From: Microscillaceae bacterium | GTDB lineage: Bacteria > Bacteroidota > Bacteroidia > Cytophagales > Microscillaceae | NCBI GenBank assembly: GCA_025054775.1 | Contig: JANWZA010000059.1 | Span: 62,001-126,000 of the forward strand | DNA: 64,000 nucleotides | Direction of reading: 5' to 3' | Shown here: piece by piece, positions 27,075 to 37,485 of the stretch | How positions within the stretch are numbered: the first letter of the stretch is position 1 | Layout of the letters: the number at the start of each line of letters is the position of its first letter | Notes under the pieces: model-generated | Seen by the model: the letters and a program-made list of their open reading frames with translations, nothing else | What the model was told of the DNA's origin: nothing | Database searches by the model: none | Program-made: the position numbers and the translations under genes

Positions 27075-27605
27075 CTAATTATTTTTACTCTCTTCACTTT
27101 GATTTTGCATATTTTCTGTTCCTTGTGTTTCAGTTTCAAGAGTGGCTTTTCCTTCACTTTCTTGTGCAGATGCCGTTTCAATTCTAGCACCGCGTTTTTT
27201 TCTACGGCTACGTCTTACTTTTTTCTCTGACTTCGCACCATAGACTTCATTAAAGTCTACTAACTCCATAAGACACATTTCTGCATTATCACCCTGACGG
27301 GGTGGCATTTTGATAATACGTGTATAGCCCCCAGGGCGATTCTCAATACGCTCTGCCACGGGTCCAAAAAGTTCCTTAACGCTTTCCTTATTGCGTAAAT
27401 AAGAAAATACTACTCGTCTTGAATGAGTTACATTGTTTTTGGCTTTGGTTAATAGTGGCTCAACGTATTTTCGCAGAGCTTTTGCCTTAGCTACGGTGGT
27501 GATAATTCTTTTGTTCAGAATAAGAGCAGAGGCCATATTAGAGAGTAAAGCCTTCCTGTGCGACGCAGTTCGCCCTAAATGATTTATTTTTTTTCCATGT
27601 CTCAT
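27075..27605 (-). CDS. rplQ: 50S ribosomal protein L17
   Basis: 176 aa. The first 117 residues are L17 ([23 protein letters not shown]). The C-terminus is extended by about 50 residues: a basic patch [14 protein letters not shown] and then an acidic, Gln/Glu/Thr-rich tail. L17 usually has 115-130 aa, so the tail is an addition seen in some Bacteroidota. Last gene of the cluster, after rpoA, with a terminator behind. Confidence 0.96.
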   Translation of the reverse strand: MRHGKKINHLGRTASHRKALLSNMASALILNKRIITTVAKAKALRKYVEPLLTKAKNNVTHSRRVVFSYLRNKESVKELFGPVAERIENRPGGYTRIIKMPPRQGDNAEMCLMELVDFNEVYGAKSEKKVRRSRRKKRGARIETASAQESEGKATLETETQGTENMQNQSEESKNN

Positions 27606-27619
27606 TGCTTTATGCTTTT

Positions 27620-28615
27620 TTAGTCTTCATCTAAATTATATTTTGACACATCCATACCAAATTGTAGATTTCTTTCGGCTACAATTTGTTCTAATTCCGT
27701 TAGAGATTTTTTTCCGAAGTTTCGGAACTTCATCATGTCTGCAATTTCTAATTTTACTAAATCACCTAAGGTTTTTATATCTGCTGACTTCAAGCAGTTG
27801 TAAGCCCTTACTGACAATCCCAAATCAGAAATAGGGGTTTTGAGAACTTTTCGCATTTGCAAGTATTGCTCATCTACCTCTTGTGCTTCCTCTTTTTTAG
27901 CTGTTTCTGTAATGATGTTCTGATCAGCAAAAAGCATAAAATGTTTAATTAAAATATTCGCTGCTCCTTTCAGAGCATCTTCGGGGTGGATTGAGCCATC
28001 TGTTTTAATTTCAAGGATTAGCTTTTCATAGTCTGTTCTTTGTTCTACTCGTGTATTCTCTACGGTGTACTGAACATTTTTGATGGGCGTAAATATAGCA
28101 TCAATCGGAATATAGCCAAGTGTTTGATCGTAGCCTTTGAGTTGTTGTTCCTCTGAAGGGACATATCCACGCCCTTTATCAATGATTAATTCTATTTCTA
28201 AATCTACGGACTCATCAAGATTACATATCACAAGCTCAGGGTTTAAGATCTTGTAAGTAGAGGTGAATTTACCAATATCACCTGCACGTAAAACATCTTG
28301 ATTTCTGGCAAACACGGTTATTTTATTTTCTACTACATCAGATATCTTTTTGAATCTCACTTGCTTTAAGTTCAAAATAATCTCCGAAACGTCTTGCATT
28401 ACTCCTTTTATGGTTGAAAACTCGTGTAATACGCCGGGTATGCGAATACAAACAATAGCATATCCTTCAAGTGAGGAGAGTAGAACCCTTCTTAAAGCAT
28501 GTCCTATGGTTACTCCATAGCCTCTTTCAAGTGGTTTGAACTCAAATTTTCCTTGAAAATCTGTTGTCTTATCCATGACAACTTTTTCAGGCATTTGGAA
28601 AGTGAGTAAAGACAT
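27620..28615 (-). CDS. rpoA: RNA polymerase alpha subunit
   Basis: 331 aa. N-terminal assembly domain (residues 1-235, [23 protein letters not shown] shown in part), linker, and C-terminal domain (about 250-320, [23 protein letters not shown]) for promoter and activator contacts. Normal length. It lies between rpsD and rplQ as usual for the alpha operon. Confidence 0.98.
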   Translation of the reverse strand: MSLLTFQMPEKVVMDKTTDFQGKFEFKPLERGYGVTIGHALRRVLLSSLEGYAIVCIRIPGVLHEFSTIKGVMQDVSEIILNLKQVRFKKISDVVENKITVFARNQDVLRAGDIGKFTSTYKILNPELVICNLDESVDLEIELIIDKGRGYVPSEEQQLKGYDQTLGYIPIDAIFTPIKNVQYTVENTRVEQRTDYEKLILEIKTDGSIHPEDALKGAANILIKHFMLFADQNIITETAKKEEAQEVDEQYLQMRKVLKTPISDLGLSVRAYNCLKSADIKTLGDLVKLEIADMMKFRNFGKKSLTELEQIVAERNLQFGMDVSKYNLDED

Positions 28616-28696
28616 AGTGCAAAAAAAGATTGATTATGTATAATAAAAGGGAAATTACCGAATAATTTTCTTAATGACTTGTTAGGTATCACTTAG

Positions 28697-29302
28697 TTAT
28701 TTAGAATACAATTCTACGATGAGCTGCTCCTCTATCTTTTCAGGAATCTGTTCCCTTTCAGGATAGTTAATAAATTTGCCTGCCATTGCTTTGCTATCCC
28801 ACTCCAACCAATTGAACTTTTTTGCGTTTCTAGTAGCCAGGCTATTCGTAATTACTTGCAAAGATTTTGACTTTTCGCGCACAGCCACCACATCTCCAGG
28901 TCGAAGTGTATAGGAGGGTATATTTACAACTTTTTGATTTACGGTAATATGCTTATGTAAAACTAATTGACGCGCTAAGCGGCGAGTTGGAGCAATTCCT
29001 AGCCTATACACTGTGTTATCTAAGCGTGCCTCTAAAAATTTAAGCAGGTTTTCCCCTGTAATACCTTGTTTGCGAGAGGCTAACCTAAAAGTCTTAGCAA
29101 ATTGGCGTTCTAGTAAGCCATAAATGCTTTTCGCTTTTTGTTTGGCTGCTAATTGTACAGCATACTCCGATTGCTTACGCTTCTTTCCCTTGCCATGCTG
29201 TCCTGGAGGATAGTTTTTCTTTTTAAGAACTTTGGTTTCTCCTAGGATGGGTTCACCAAATTTTCTTGCTATTTTTGCTTTCGGACCTGTATATCTTGCC
29301 AT
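28697..29302 (-). CDS. rpsD: 30S ribosomal protein S4 (Cys-free form)
   Basis: 201 aa. Primary 16S binder and translational regulator of the alpha operon in other bacteria. [15 protein letters not shown] at the N-terminus lacks the zinc cysteines found in the C+ form; S4 domain [21 protein letters not shown]. Normal length and position. Confidence 0.98.
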   Translation of the reverse strand: MARYTGPKAKIARKFGEPILGETKVLKKKNYPPGQHGKGKKRKQSEYAVQLAAKQKAKSIYGLLERQFAKTFRLASRKQGITGENLLKFLEARLDNTVYRLGIAPTRRLARQLVLHKHITVNQKVVNIPSYTLRPGDVVAVREKSKSLQVITNSLATRNAKKFNWLEWDSKAMAGKFINYPEREQIPEKIEEQLIVELYSK

Positions 29303-29330
29303 TTTATTTCAACATTTTGTTTTATTAAGG

Positions 29331-29732
29331 TTAAACTCGTCTGCGTTTAGGAGGTCTGCAACCATTGTGAGGAAGTGGGGTTACATCTTTGATAGAAATT
29401 ATATCAATCCCTGAGGCACTAATCTGTCTAATTGCCGCTTCTCTACCTGCACCTGGGCCTTTTACAAACACTTCTACTTTGGATAAGCCCAATTCTTTGG
29501 CTGCTAGTATACAATTACTAGCTGCTACTTGTGCTGCATAAGGCGTATTTTTTTTAGAACCTTTGAATCCCATTTTACCTGCAGATGCCCAAGAAATGAC
29601 TTGACCGTTCATATTTGTAACTGAAATAATAATATTGTTGAACGTAGCCTTAATATGCACCTGCCCCAGCGCGTCTACCACCACTACTCTCTTTTTAGCT
29701 TTATCTTTTCTTTTCTGATTTTGAGTGCTCAT
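29331..29732 (-). CDS. rpsK: 30S ribosomal protein S11
   Basis: 133 aa from the ATG at 29732; a TTG two codons upstream is in frame. [15 protein letters not shown] and [17 protein letters not shown] are S11 hallmarks, ending in RPPKRRRV. Between rpsM and rpsD. Confidence 0.97.
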   Translation of the reverse strand: MSTQNQKRKDKAKKRVVVVDALGQVHIKATFNNIIISVTNMNGQVISWASAGKMGFKGSKKNTPYAAQVAASNCILAAKELGLSKVEVFVKGPGAGREAAIRQISASGIDIISIKDVTPLPHNGCRPPKRRRV

Positions 29733-29778
29733 ATCCAAAAGTTTGTATTCTTTTTAAGAAAACGGTTCAAACATAATT

Positions 29779-30156
29779 TTACTTGGTAGCTTTTTTCTTA
29801 TTAGCTACTGTTTTTCTCTTACCTTTTCGTGTTCGTGCGTTGGTCCTGGTTCGCTGTCCCCTTAGGGGAAGTCCTTTACGATGCCTTATTCCTCGGTAGC
29901 AGGCAATATCCATGAGGCGCTTTATACTTAACTGTACTTCTGATTTCAAAGCACCTTCTACCTTGTATTCCGAGTTAATGATATTACGAATCGTATTAGC
30001 TTCTTCATCTGTCCATTCTCCTACTTTCTTATCAAAGTCAACACCTGCCTTCTCTAAAATTTTACGAGCAGAGCTACGACCTATTCCATAGATATAGGTT
30101 AGAGCTATTTCGCCTCGCTTTTTGTTTGGAATATCTACTCCTGCAATTCTTGCCAT
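29779..30156 (-). CDS. rpsM: 30S ribosomal protein S13
   Basis: 125 aa from the ATG at 30156 ([19 protein letters not shown]); an upstream ATG is in frame but the conserved start is this one. [20 protein letters not shown] is the C-terminal rRNA-binding signature. 13 nt after rpmJ. Confidence 0.97.
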   Translation of the reverse strand: MARIAGVDIPNKKRGEIALTYIYGIGRSSARKILEKAGVDFDKKVGEWTDEEANTIRNIINSEYKVEGALKSEVQLSIKRLMDIACYRGIRHRKGLPLRGQRTRTNARTRKGKRKTVANKKKATK

Positions 30157-30169
30157 AGTTATCAATGAA

Positions 30170-30286
30170 TTATCCCTGTCTTTGTTTATATCTTGGATTT
30201 TTTTTATTAATTACATAAAGTTTACCTTTACGTCTAATAATTTTACAATCCTCACTTCTTTTTTTAATTGATGCTTTTACTTTCAT
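30170..30286 (-). CDS. rpmJ: 50S ribosomal protein L36 (zinc-free form)
   Basis: 38 aa, between infA and rpsM. Sequence begins [15 protein letters not shown] and ends with NPRYKQRQG. The zinc ligands of C+ L36 (C-x2-C..C..H) are reduced to one cysteine: the first is Ser, the third is Asn and the His is Tyr. Such C- forms are known in bacteria coping with zinc limitation; here it is the form in the main cluster. Confidence 0.95.
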   Translation of the reverse strand: MKVKASIKKRSEDCKIIRRKGKLYVINKKNPRYKQRQG

Positions 30287-30313
30287 ATTTCCTTAGGTGT
30301 TATTATACTTAAT

Positions 30314-30532
30314 CTACTTATATCTAAAAACTATTCTACCTTTTGTCAAATCATAAGGTGACATTTCTACTTTCACTTTATCACCTGGAAGAATCTTAAT
30401 ATAGTTAAGTCTCATTTTCCCTGCAATATGGGCTGTTATTTGATGTCCACTCTCTAATTCTACTCTAAACATAGCATTAGAGAGAGCTTCTGTTATTATA
30501 CCATCTTGTTCTATAAAAGGTTGTTTCGGCAT
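30314..30532 (-). CDS. infA: Translation initiation factor IF-1
   Basis: 72 aa, one S1-like OB domain. [20 protein letters not shown] and KGRIVFRYK are IF-1 signatures. 6 nt downstream of map. Confidence 0.97.
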   Translation of the reverse strand: MPKQPFIEQDGIITEALSNAMFRVELESGHQITAHIAGKMRLNYIKILPGDKVKVEMSPYDLTKGRIVFRYK

Positions 30533-30538
30533 AATTCT

Positions 30539-31363
30539 TTAAGCGAGTTGATAAGTTTCTTCTATATATTTGAAAGTTGTCAAGACTTCGGGTTTGCCAT
30601 CTAAAAATGCAACGGTATGCTCAAAATGAGCCGATGGCTTTCTATCCGATGTTTTAATAGTCCATCTATCTTTACTTGTATAAACACTTTTACCTCCCAT
30701 ATTTATCATAGGCTCTATGGCTAATACCATACCTTCTTTGATAAAAATTGGACGTATCGGCTTTTGCACAAAATTAGGTACCTCTGGGCTTTCGTGCAGC
30801 TCACGTCCTATACCGTGCCCTACTAATTCTCTTACTACTGAAAAGCCATTTTTTTCCACATATTGCTGTATAGCTCTGCTTAGGTCGGCTATTTTAGCAT
30901 TCTCTTTCATTTGTGCAATTGCCTCAAATAAAGCTTGTTTAGTTACCTGAAGCAATTTTTTTGCTTTTGGGCTAATTTCCCCTATGGCATAGGTGTAGGC
31001 ACTATCGCTATGAAACCCTTCGTAAAATACCCCACAATCAATAGAAACTATATCTCCCTCTTTAAGTTCATAATGGTTAGGCATACCATGTACTACCTCG
31101 TCATTAACTGATATACAGAGAGAACCTGGAAAGGGTATTCCCCGACTGTCAGGATTAGGAAAGTTCTTAAAAGAAGGTATTGCTCCATTGTCTCTAATAA
31201 ACTCCTCTGCTCTCTTGTCTAAATCAAGTGTTTTTACGCCTGGTTTTATCATTTTGGCTATCTCTCCATGTACTCTCCCAAGTATATCAGCACTTTTACG
31301 TATTAGCTCTATCTCCTCACGAGTTTTATAGATAATATTATTAGCAGTAACAGACTTCTTCAT
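30539..31363 (-). CDS. map: Methionine aminopeptidase, type I
   Basis: 274 aa. Removes the initiator Met from new proteins. Metal ligands are D (VSIDCGVFYEGFHSDSAYT), H (VGHGIGRELHESPEV) and E (AIEPMI..FEHTV), the pita-bread pattern. Lies between secY and infA, its usual site in Bacteroidota. Confidence 0.97.
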   Translation of the reverse strand: MKKSVTANNIIYKTREEIELIRKSADILGRVHGEIAKMIKPGVKTLDLDKRAEEFIRDNGAIPSFKNFPNPDSRGIPFPGSLCISVNDEVVHGMPNHYELKEGDIVSIDCGVFYEGFHSDSAYTYAIGEISPKAKKLLQVTKQALFEAIAQMKENAKIADLSRAIQQYVEKNGFSVVRELVGHGIGRELHESPEVPNFVQKPIRPIFIKEGMVLAIEPMINMGGKSVYTSKDRWTIKTSDRKPSAHFEHTVAFLDGKPEVLTTFKYIEETYQLA

Positions 31364-31381
31364 GTAGTAATTTAATTAAAC

Positions 31382-32710
31382 CTAAACCGTTACTATATTT
31401 TCTCCGCCTTTCACCTTTCCTGTTTCCATTAAGCCATCATATTTGCGTTTCAACAAATATGAGTTGATTTGTTGTAATGTATCTACTATCACTCCTACCA
31501 TAATAAGCAGTGAGGTTCCTCCGTAAAATTGCGAAAAGTTACTTACAATGCCAAACCTAATGGCAATGGCTGGTAAAATAGCTATCAAGGCCAAAAACAA
31601 AGCACCTGGAAAGGTAATCCTTGACAAAATAGTATCTATATATAAAGCAGTTGGCTCACCTGGTTTCACGCCTGGAATAAATCCATTGCTTCTCTTCATG
31701 TCATCGGCTATTTGCTTAGGGTTGATTGTAATAGCAGTATAGATATATGTAAAAACAATAATTAAAATAGCAAAAAGCAGGTTATAGGCAACAGAAGTGT
31801 AATCAGCAAAGGTAGCTCCTACGGCTGCTAAAAAATCATTTTCAGCAGATAGGGAGGGGATTAGTGCTGGAAAAAACATAATAGATTGTGCAAAAATAAT
31901 CGGCATTACTCCTGAAGCATTTAACTTAAGGGGGATATATTGTCTTCTACCTCTATAAACTTTATTTCCCACTACTTGCTTTGCATATTGTATAGGTATA
32001 TGCCTTACTGCCTGTGTTAGCAAAATTACTAGCATAATAACAAAGAAAAACACAATGATTTCTAAAACAAAAAGCAATAGACCGTCTTTGGATCTTGACA
32101 AGAATTCCTCTACAATAGCTTGTGGGAATCGCGAAATAATTCCTATCATAATAAGCATAGAAATGCCATTACCAATTCCTTTTTCTGTAATTTTTTCTCC
32201 GAGCCACATACAGAAAATTGTCCCTGCGGTAAGAATAAATACAGAACTAAATATAAACCAAAATGTGTTCTGTACCATAACAGCCCCTGTGGGTAAGATT
32301 GTCGTGGTAAGATAGCCAATAGCTTGCACCATAGTAATAGCTATCGTAAGTACACGCGTGATTTGGTTCAGTTTTTTCCTTCCAGATTCACCTTCTTTTT
32401 GTATCTTTTGGAATTGAGGCATAGCCACGGTTAATAGCTGCACCACAATAGAGGCAGAGATATAGGGCATAATACCCAAAGCAAAAATAGATGCTTTACT
32501 AAAAGCACCACCTAAGAAGGTATCAATAAACCCTAGTAGACCTTTCTGTGTCTTTTGCGTGGCAGCTGCTAGCTGCTCGGAGCTTACGCCTGGTAGAACA
32601 ATAAAAGAACCTAACCTAAATACCAGCAATAATAATATGGTATGAAGAATGCGTACTCTTAGCTCTTCTATAGAAAATATGTTCTTTAAGGTAGTGAATA
32701 TTTTTTTCAT
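31382..32710 (-). CDS. secY: SecY, protein translocase channel
   Basis: 442 aa with ten membrane helices. Conserved blocks FALGIMPYISASIVVQLL (channel ring) and the cytoplasmic loop RRQYIPLKLNASGVMPIIFA. Central pore of SecYEG; secG is at 0.3 kb. In the ribosomal cluster after rplO. Confidence 0.98.
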   Translation of the reverse strand: MKKIFTTLKNIFSIEELRVRILHTILLLLVFRLGSFIVLPGVSSEQLAAATQKTQKGLLGFIDTFLGGAFSKASIFALGIMPYISASIVVQLLTVAMPQFQKIQKEGESGRKKLNQITRVLTIAITMVQAIGYLTTTILPTGAVMVQNTFWFIFSSVFILTAGTIFCMWLGEKITEKGIGNGISMLIMIGIISRFPQAIVEEFLSRSKDGLLLFVLEIIVFFFVIMLVILLTQAVRHIPIQYAKQVVGNKVYRGRRQYIPLKLNASGVMPIIFAQSIMFFPALIPSLSAENDFLAAVGATFADYTSVAYNLLFAILIIVFTYIYTAITINPKQIADDMKRSNGFIPGVKPGEPTALYIDTILSRITFPGALFLALIAILPAIAIRFGIVSNFSQFYGGTSLLIMVGVIVDTLQQINSYLLKRKYDGLMETGKVKGGENIVTV

Positions 32711-32719
32711 TTCAGTAGA

Positions 32720-33166
32720 TTAGACAATAACTACTTTTCCGCCAACTTTTTCTATTGCTTCTTGGGCTGTCTTAGAAAATGCATTTGCTTTCACTTCAAC
32801 AGCTTTAGTTAAAGTTCCCTTTCCGAGTATTTTTATCTTATCTTTTTTTGAAGCCAGTCCTTTACTAACTAAAACATTTATATCTATTTGCGTAATTCCA
32901 GTATTTTCTGCTAAAGTTTGCAGTGTATTCAGATTTATAGGCTTGTAATAAATCTTGAAGGGGTTAGAGAAGCCAAATCTAGGTATTCGCCTTTGCAATG
33001 GCATTTGTCCACCTTCAAAACCTACTTTTTTGCTGTATCCTGAACGTGATTTAGCTCCCTTGTGGCCTCGGGTAGAAGTACCTCCTAATCCAGAACCTTC
33101 TCCTCGTCCTAAGCGTTTCCTAGTTTTAACAGAGCCCGGTGCGGGCTTTAATGTATGTAGTTTCAT
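32720..33166 (-). CDS. rplO: 50S ribosomal protein L15
   Basis: 148 aa. LGRGEGSGLGGTSTRGHKGAKS at the Gly-rich N-terminus (seen in two halves) and FEGGQMPLQRRIPRFGF are L15 signatures. 9 nt before secY. Confidence 0.98.
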   Translation of the reverse strand: MKLHTLKPAPGSVKTRKRLGRGEGSGLGGTSTRGHKGAKSRSGYSKKVGFEGGQMPLQRRIPRFGFSNPFKIYYKPINLNTLQTLAENTGITQIDINVLVSKGLASKKDKIKILGKGTLTKAVEVKANAFSKTAQEAIEKVGGKVVIV

Positions 33167-33187
33167 GATGCTTCTCTTGATTTGAAT

Positions 33188-33370
33188 TTAATCAATAATT
33201 TCGTACACCACTAAGTGGCTTACCTTGTTAATCATACCTCGTATTTGAGGTGTAAGTTCTAGCTCTCTTTCACGACCAATCTTGCCTAAGCCTAAGGCTT
33301 TGATAGTGTCTTTCTGTTTCTGTGGTCTATCTATGGTGCTTCTTATCTGCTTAATTCTCACTCTTGCCAT
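33188..33370 (-). CDS. rpmD: 50S ribosomal protein L30
   Basis: 60 aa. [21 protein letters not shown] is the L30 N-terminus, [20 protein letters not shown] follows (each shown in part). Directly after rpsE (6 nt). Confidence 0.97.
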   Translation of the reverse strand: MARVRIKQIRSTIDRPQKQKDTIKALGLGKIGRERELELTPQIRGMINKVSHLVVYEIID

Positions 33371-33376
33371 TGTATT

Positions 33377-33898
33377 TTAGCCTTTGAAAACTTTAGTAAT
33401 CGTAATACCTCTTAATTCTGCAATCATCTGAGGGGACTTCATTTTTGAAAGCGCGTCAAAAGTTGCTTTTACTACGTTATGTGGATTTGAAGAGCCTTTT
33501 GACTTTGCTAAAACGTCTTTAATTCCTGCACTTTCTAGTACTGCACGCATGGCTCCACCCGCGATTACTCCTGTACCAGGAGCAGCAGGTTTTACCAGCA
33601 CTACTCCTCCACTATATTTTCCAATCATTTCGTGAGGAATAGTATTTTTTTCTAAATGCACTCTGATAAGATGCTTTTTAGCATCCTCTACCGCTTTAGT
33701 AATCGCATCAGTAACTTCATTAGCCTTACCGAGGCCGTAGCCTACAATTCCATTTCCGTTTCCTACTACTACAATAGCTGAAAAACTAAATCTTCTTCCC
33801 CCTTTTACTACCTTGGCTACACGATTTACAGCTACTACTCTTTCTTTTAATTCACCTACCTCTGATGCTTTAATAATTCTATTTGAAAACTGCAACAT
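33377..33898 (-). CDS. rpsE: 30S ribosomal protein S5
   Basis: 173 aa. [18 protein letters not shown] and [17 protein letters not shown] are the two signature regions; double-stranded RNA-binding fold. Between rplR and rpmD. Confidence 0.98.
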   Translation of the reverse strand: MLQFSNRIIKASEVGELKERVVAVNRVAKVVKGGRRFSFSAIVVVGNGNGIVGYGLGKANEVTDAITKAVEDAKKHLIRVHLEKNTIPHEMIGKYSGGVVLVKPAAPGTGVIAGGAMRAVLESAGIKDVLAKSKGSSNPHNVVKATFDALSKMKSPQMIAELRGITITKVFKG

Positions 33899-33916
33899 AT
33901 TCTTTTAATTTTACGG

Positions 33917-34267
33917 TTAAAAGTTTAGTCCACCTTCTCTTGCGCCTTCGGCAAGGGCTTTAACGTTTCCATGATAAAGGTAGCCGTTTCTATCAAAAAC
34001 TATTTTTGAGATACCCACACTTTTTGCTTTTTCGGCAATCAACTTTCCTACGGCTCTAGAAATTTCAACATTGTAGGATCTCGTACTATCAATTTCCATT
34101 GAAGAGGCACTTACTAACGTATGTGCTTTAGTATCATCTATTATTTGAGCATATATTCGCCTGTTAGAACGAAATACACTCAATCGTGGTCTATCCTGAG
34201 TTCCAAAAATTTTTTTTCGAATACTATATTTTAAGCGTAACCTTCTCTTTTCTTTTATGTTTTTCAT
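33917..34267 (-). CDS. rplR: 50S ribosomal protein L18
   Basis: 116 aa. Binds 5S r[23 protein letters not shown] and the C-terminal [24 protein letters not shown] (partly shown) are typical. Confidence 0.98.
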   Translation of the reverse strand: MKNIKEKRRLRLKYSIRKKIFGTQDRPRLSVFRSNRRIYAQIIDDTKAHTLVSASSMEIDSTRSYNVEISRAVGKLIAEKAKSVGISKIVFDRNGYLYHGNVKALAEGAREGGLNF

Positions 34268-34275
34268 GGCATTAC

Positions 34276-34833
34276 TTATTTTTTACTTGCTGTTTTGCCT
34301 GCTTTTCTTCTAAGCACCTCATTTAGCATTTTTATACCTTTACCCTTGTATGGCTCTGGTTTACGTAAGGATCTTATTTTTGCTGCTACTTGCCCTAAAA
34401 GTTGCTTATCTATTCCTTGAAGCGTAATGATTGGGTTTTTTCCTTTCTCAGTTAAGGTTGTAGCACTTATCTCTTTTGGGAGAGCAAAAAAGATAGCGTG
34501 TGAATAACCCAAACCTAGTTCCAAGACATTGTTATTAACATTAGCTTTATATCCTACTCCCACAACTTCCAGGTCAATTTTATACCCTTGAGTAACTCCT
34601 ATTATCATATTGTTAAGCAAGGCTCTATAAAGCCCGTGCATTGCTTTATGTCTTTTCTGATCGGTTGGTCGCTCAATGGTAAGTATGCCATTTTCAATTA
34701 TGACTTTTATATCAGGATGAACTTGTTGGCTAAGTGTCCCTTTAGGTCCTTTAATAGTAACAAGATTATCCTTTCCTACCTCTACCGAAACCCCTTTTGG
34801 AATTTCGATAGGTTTTTTTCCTATTCTTGACAT
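34276..34833 (-). CDS. rplF: 50S ribosomal protein L6
   Basis: 185 aa, two L6 repeats. [19 protein letters not shown] at the start and [17 protein letters not shown] near the end. Normal length. Confidence 0.98.
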   Translation of the reverse strand: MSRIGKKPIEIPKGVSVEVGKDNLVTIKGPKGTLSQQVHPDIKVIIENGILTIERPTDQKRHKAMHGLYRALLNNMIIGVTQGYKIDLEVVGVGYKANVNNNVLELGLGYSHAIFFALPKEISATTLTEKGKNPIITLQGIDKQLLGQVAAKIRSLRKPEPYKGKGIKMLNEVLRRKAGKTASKK

Positions 34834-34854
34834 ATATTTACTTAGTTGTGTACA

Positions 34855-35253
34855 TTAATAAACATAACATAAAACTTCTCCTCCTACATTTAAGGTTCTA
34901 GCTTCCTTGTCAGTCATTACTCCTTTTGAGGTGGAGAGTATAGCGATACCTAGACCGTTAAGTACACGTGGCAACTTATCTGCTTTCACGTACTTACGTA
35001 ATCCTGGCTTACTTACACGTGTAAGTTGGGTAATAGCTGATTCTTTGGTAATAGGTGCATATTTTAGGGCTATTTTAATAACACCTTGTACATTTGAGTC
35101 ATCAAACTTATAATTTTGGATATACCCTTTCTCAAAGAGAACTTTGGTGATCTCTTTCTTTAGGTTTGAGGCTGGAATCTCAACTATTCTATGTTTTGCC
35201 TTAATTGCGTTTCGTATTCTTGTCAGGTAATCACCTATTGGGTCTGTAACCAT
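34855..35253 (-). CDS. rpsH: 30S ribosomal protein S8
   Basis: 132 aa. [13 protein letters not shown] at the N-terminus and [14 protein letters not shown] at the C-terminal rRNA-binding loop. It follows a 75-nt gap that holds a full promoter, unlike the other tightly packed genes in the cluster. Confidence 0.98.
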   Translation of the reverse strand: MVTDPIGDYLTRIRNAIKAKHRIVEIPASNLKKEITKVLFEKGYIQNYKFDDSNVQGVIKIALKYAPITKESAITQLTRVSKPGLRKYVKADKLPRVLNGLGIAILSTSKGVMTDKEARTLNVGGEVLCYVY

Positions 35254-35293
35254 TTTTCTACTATGTTTTTTATTAGCTTATTTTTTTGGACTG

Positions 35294-35324
35294 CAAAGGT
35301 AAGCAAGTTTTTTGAAACTTCAAA
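35294..35324 (-). promoter_or_regulatory. Internal promoter before rpsH
   Basis: The minus strand reads TTTG (35321-35324), 19 nt, TACCTTTG (35294-35301), followed by CAGTCC. Full consensus in the only sizeable gap of the S10-spc part, so the rpsH-rplQ half can probably be transcribed on its own. Confidence 0.7.
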
Positions 35325-35328
35325 ATTA

Positions 35329-35598
35329 TTACCAACTTGCTTTTGTTATTCCTGGAATTTTTCCTTCCGAAGCCATTAGTCGGAACATATTGCGGCAAAT
35401 ACCGAAGCGTCTCATATAGCCTCTGGGTCTTCCTGTCAATTTGCATCGGTTACGTAGCCTCACTGGTGAGGCATTTCTCGGTAATTTATCAAGTGCTTCG
35501 TAATCTCCTTTTTCTTTTAGTTCTTTTCTTTTTTTAGCATATTTAGCCACTAATCGTTCTCTTTTACGTTGTCTTGCTTTGATTGATTCTTTCGCCAT
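35329..35598 (-). CDS. rpsN: 30S ribosomal protein S14 (Cys-poor long form)
   Basis: 89 aa from the ATG at 35598 ([20 protein letters not shown]). Ends in [11 protein letters not shown]. It is the longer zinc-free type, with single cysteines (NRCKLTG, FGICRNM) rather than CxxC pairs. The start is 5 nt past the rplE stop. Confidence 0.97.
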   Translation of the reverse strand: MAKESIKARQRKRERLVAKYAKKRKELKEKGDYEALDKLPRNASPVRLRNRCKLTGRPRGYMRRFGICRNMFRLMASEGKIPGITKASW

Positions 35599-35602
35599 AG
35601 TT

Positions 35603-36157
35603 TTAATTATTTTTAATATTTGCAAAAGGCATTCCCATGAGTTTCAATAATTCGTAACACTCTTCGTCACTTTTGGCAGTAGTAACAAAAGTAATATCCA
35701 TGCCACTAATTCTTGTTACTTTATCAATGCTGATTTCAGGGAATATTATCTGCTCTTTTATACCTAATGTGTAGTTTCCTCTACCATCAAAACTTTTATC
35801 GCTTACTCCTCTAAAGTCGCGTACACGAGGTAAGGCAATGGTAGTAAGTCTGTCTAAAAATTCATACATGATATTTCCTCTGAGAGTAACTTTTACGCCG
35901 ATGGCAACGTTTTCTCGGAGTTTGAAGTTAGAAATGGCTTTTTTAGAATAAGTTGGTACTGCTTTTTGTCCTGTGATAGCAGCAAGTTCCTCAATACCAG
36001 CATCTATTAGTTTTTTGTCAGAGGTGGCAGCACCTATTCCTTTATTTATTACGATTTTGGTAATTCTAGGTACTTGCATCACGGACTTGTAGTTGAATTT
36101 CTCTTTCAAAATCTTTACTACTTCGTTATTATATTTTTCTTTGAGACGTGGCTTCAT
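35603..36157 (-). CDS. rplE: 50S ribosomal protein L5
   Basis: 184 aa. Binds 5S r[25 protein letters not shown] and [16 protein letters not shown] are signatures (first shown in part of its block). Confidence 0.98.
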   Translation of the reverse strand: MKPRLKEKYNNEVVKILKEKFNYKSVMQVPRITKIVINKGIGAATSDKKLIDAGIEELAAITGQKAVPTYSKKAISNFKLRENVAIGVKVTLRGNIMYEFLDRLTTIALPRVRDFRGVSDKSFDGRGNYTLGIKEQIIFPEISIDKVTRISGMDITFVTTAKSDEECYELLKLMGMPFANIKNN

Positions 36158-36194
36158 CTTATATTGAATATTTTAGTAACCTAACAGTATTGAG

Positions 36195-36548
36195 TTAGAC
36201 TGTTCTTCCACCATGTAGGGCATGGGGCTTGAACACTCTTTCTTTTTTACCTGTTTTGCTATTGATTTGCTTTCCAGTTCTTTTAGCCTTTCCGGTAGCT
36301 TTGTCTATCAGCATAAGATTGCTTATGTGAATAGGGGCCTCTTTTTCTATGATTCCCCCTTGTGGGTTTTTTGCACTTGGCTTTACGTGTTTTTTTACTA
36401 TATTCAAACCTGCTACAATGGCTCTTTGCTTTTTAGTATCTACTGAGAGTATTTCTCCTTGCTTTCCCTTGCTATCTCCTGCAATAACAAGCACCCAGTC
36501 TCCCTTTTTTACGTGCAGTTTAGTTGGTTTTGTACTTTTTTTCTCCAT
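36195..36548 (-). CDS. rplX: 50S ribosomal protein L24
   Basis: 117 aa from ATG 36548; a GTG two codons upstream is an alternative. KOW motif [19 protein letters not shown] and [20 protein letters not shown] (in part). Assembly-initiating protein of the large subunit. Confidence 0.96.
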   Translation of the reverse strand: MEKKSTKPTKLHVKKGDWVLVIAGDSKGKQGEILSVDTKKQRAIVAGLNIVKKHVKPSAKNPQGGIIEKEAPIHISNLMLIDKATGKAKRTGKQINSKTGKKERVFKPHALHGGRTV

Positions 36549-36569
36549 TTTCACAATAAAAAATTAAGT

Positions 36570-36938
36570 TTACAGTACTTCGGGCGCAAGAGAAATAATT
36601 TTCATAAATTCTTTTTCACGTAATTCTCTTGCTACTGGTCCAAAGATTCGTGTACCACGTGGTTCGTTATTGTTGTTAATAAGTACAGCAGCATTATCTT
36701 CAAAACGGATATAGGATCCGTCGCTTCGTCGTATTTCTTTTTTAGTACGCACTACTACAGCTTTGGAGATAGTTCCCTTCTTAATACTTCCTGAAGGTAT
36801 TGCACTTTTTACTGTAACTACAATTTTATCTCCTACTGTAGCATATCGTTTTTTGGTTCCACCTAATACGCGTATGCACAATACTTCTTTGGCACCGCTG
36901 TTATCAGCTACGTTTAATCTTGTTTCTTGCTGTATCAT
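36570..36938 (-). CDS. rplN: 50S ribosomal protein L14
   Basis: 122 aa. [18 protein letters not shown] and [16 protein letters not shown] are L14 hallmarks. Confidence 0.98.
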   Translation of the reverse strand: MIQQETRLNVADNSGAKEVLCIRVLGGTKKRYATVGDKIVVTVKSAIPSGSIKKGTISKAVVVRTKKEIRRSDGSYIRFEDNAAVLINNNNEPRGTRIFGPVARELREKEFMKIISLAPEVL

Positions 36939-36947
36939 ATCTTTGAA

Positions 36948-37250
36948 CTATTTAGCTTTTTCTAAAATTTCTACCAATCGCCATCTTTTAAGTTTACTTA
37001 AAGGACGGCACTCCATGATTTTTACAACATCTCCGATGTTACATTCTTGATTCTCATCGTGAGCCATAAACTTTTTAGTTTTTGTAATAAACTTACCGTA
37101 TTTAGGATGCTTTACTTTCCGCTCTACTAGTACGGTAATGGATTTTTGCATTTTATTACTTACCACACGCCCTACCCTTACTTTACGTTCGTTACGTACT
37201 ACTTTGGGAGGGGTAGTAGTAGTGGTTGTTTGTATTTCTTGCTCTTGCAT
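36948..37250 (-). CDS. rpsQ: 30S ribosomal protein S17 with N-terminal extension
   Basis: 100 aa; most S17 have about 85. The first 18 residues are an unconserved Gln/Glu/Thr/Pro lead ([12 protein letters not shown]). The core begins at [37 protein letters not shown] is typical. Confidence 0.96.
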   Translation of the reverse strand: MQEQEIQTTTTTTPPKVVRNERKVRVGRVVSNKMQKSITVLVERKVKHPKYGKFITKTKKFMAHDENQECNIGDVVKIMECRPLSKLKRWRLVEILEKAK

Positions 37251-37266
37251 ATTCCTTACGACTTAA

Positions 37267-37470
37267 TTATTTAGAATTTCTTGCTAACTCTCTTCGCCTA
37301 AGTTCGGTGAGTAGCCTTGCGATTAACCTACGAGTATGTCTAATTTGCATTGGATTTTCAATAGGTGAAATTGCATGAGCGAACTTCAATTTTTTCAAGG
37401 CTATTTTTTCGGCTTGTATTCTTTCTTTGAGTTGCTCTTCGGAGAGCATACGAATTTCTTTGTTCCTCAT
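37267..37470 (-). CDS. rpmC: 50S ribosomal protein L29
   Basis: 67 aa, helical hairpin. LSEEQLKERIQAEKIALKKL and NPMQIRHTRRLIARLLTEL (each typical of L29). At the tunnel exit near L23. Confidence 0.97.
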   Translation of the reverse strand: MRNKEIRMLSEEQLKERIQAEKIALKKLKFAHAISPIENPMQIRHTRRLIARLLTELRRRELARNSK

Positions 37471-37485
37471 TTGTTATTAATCTGC

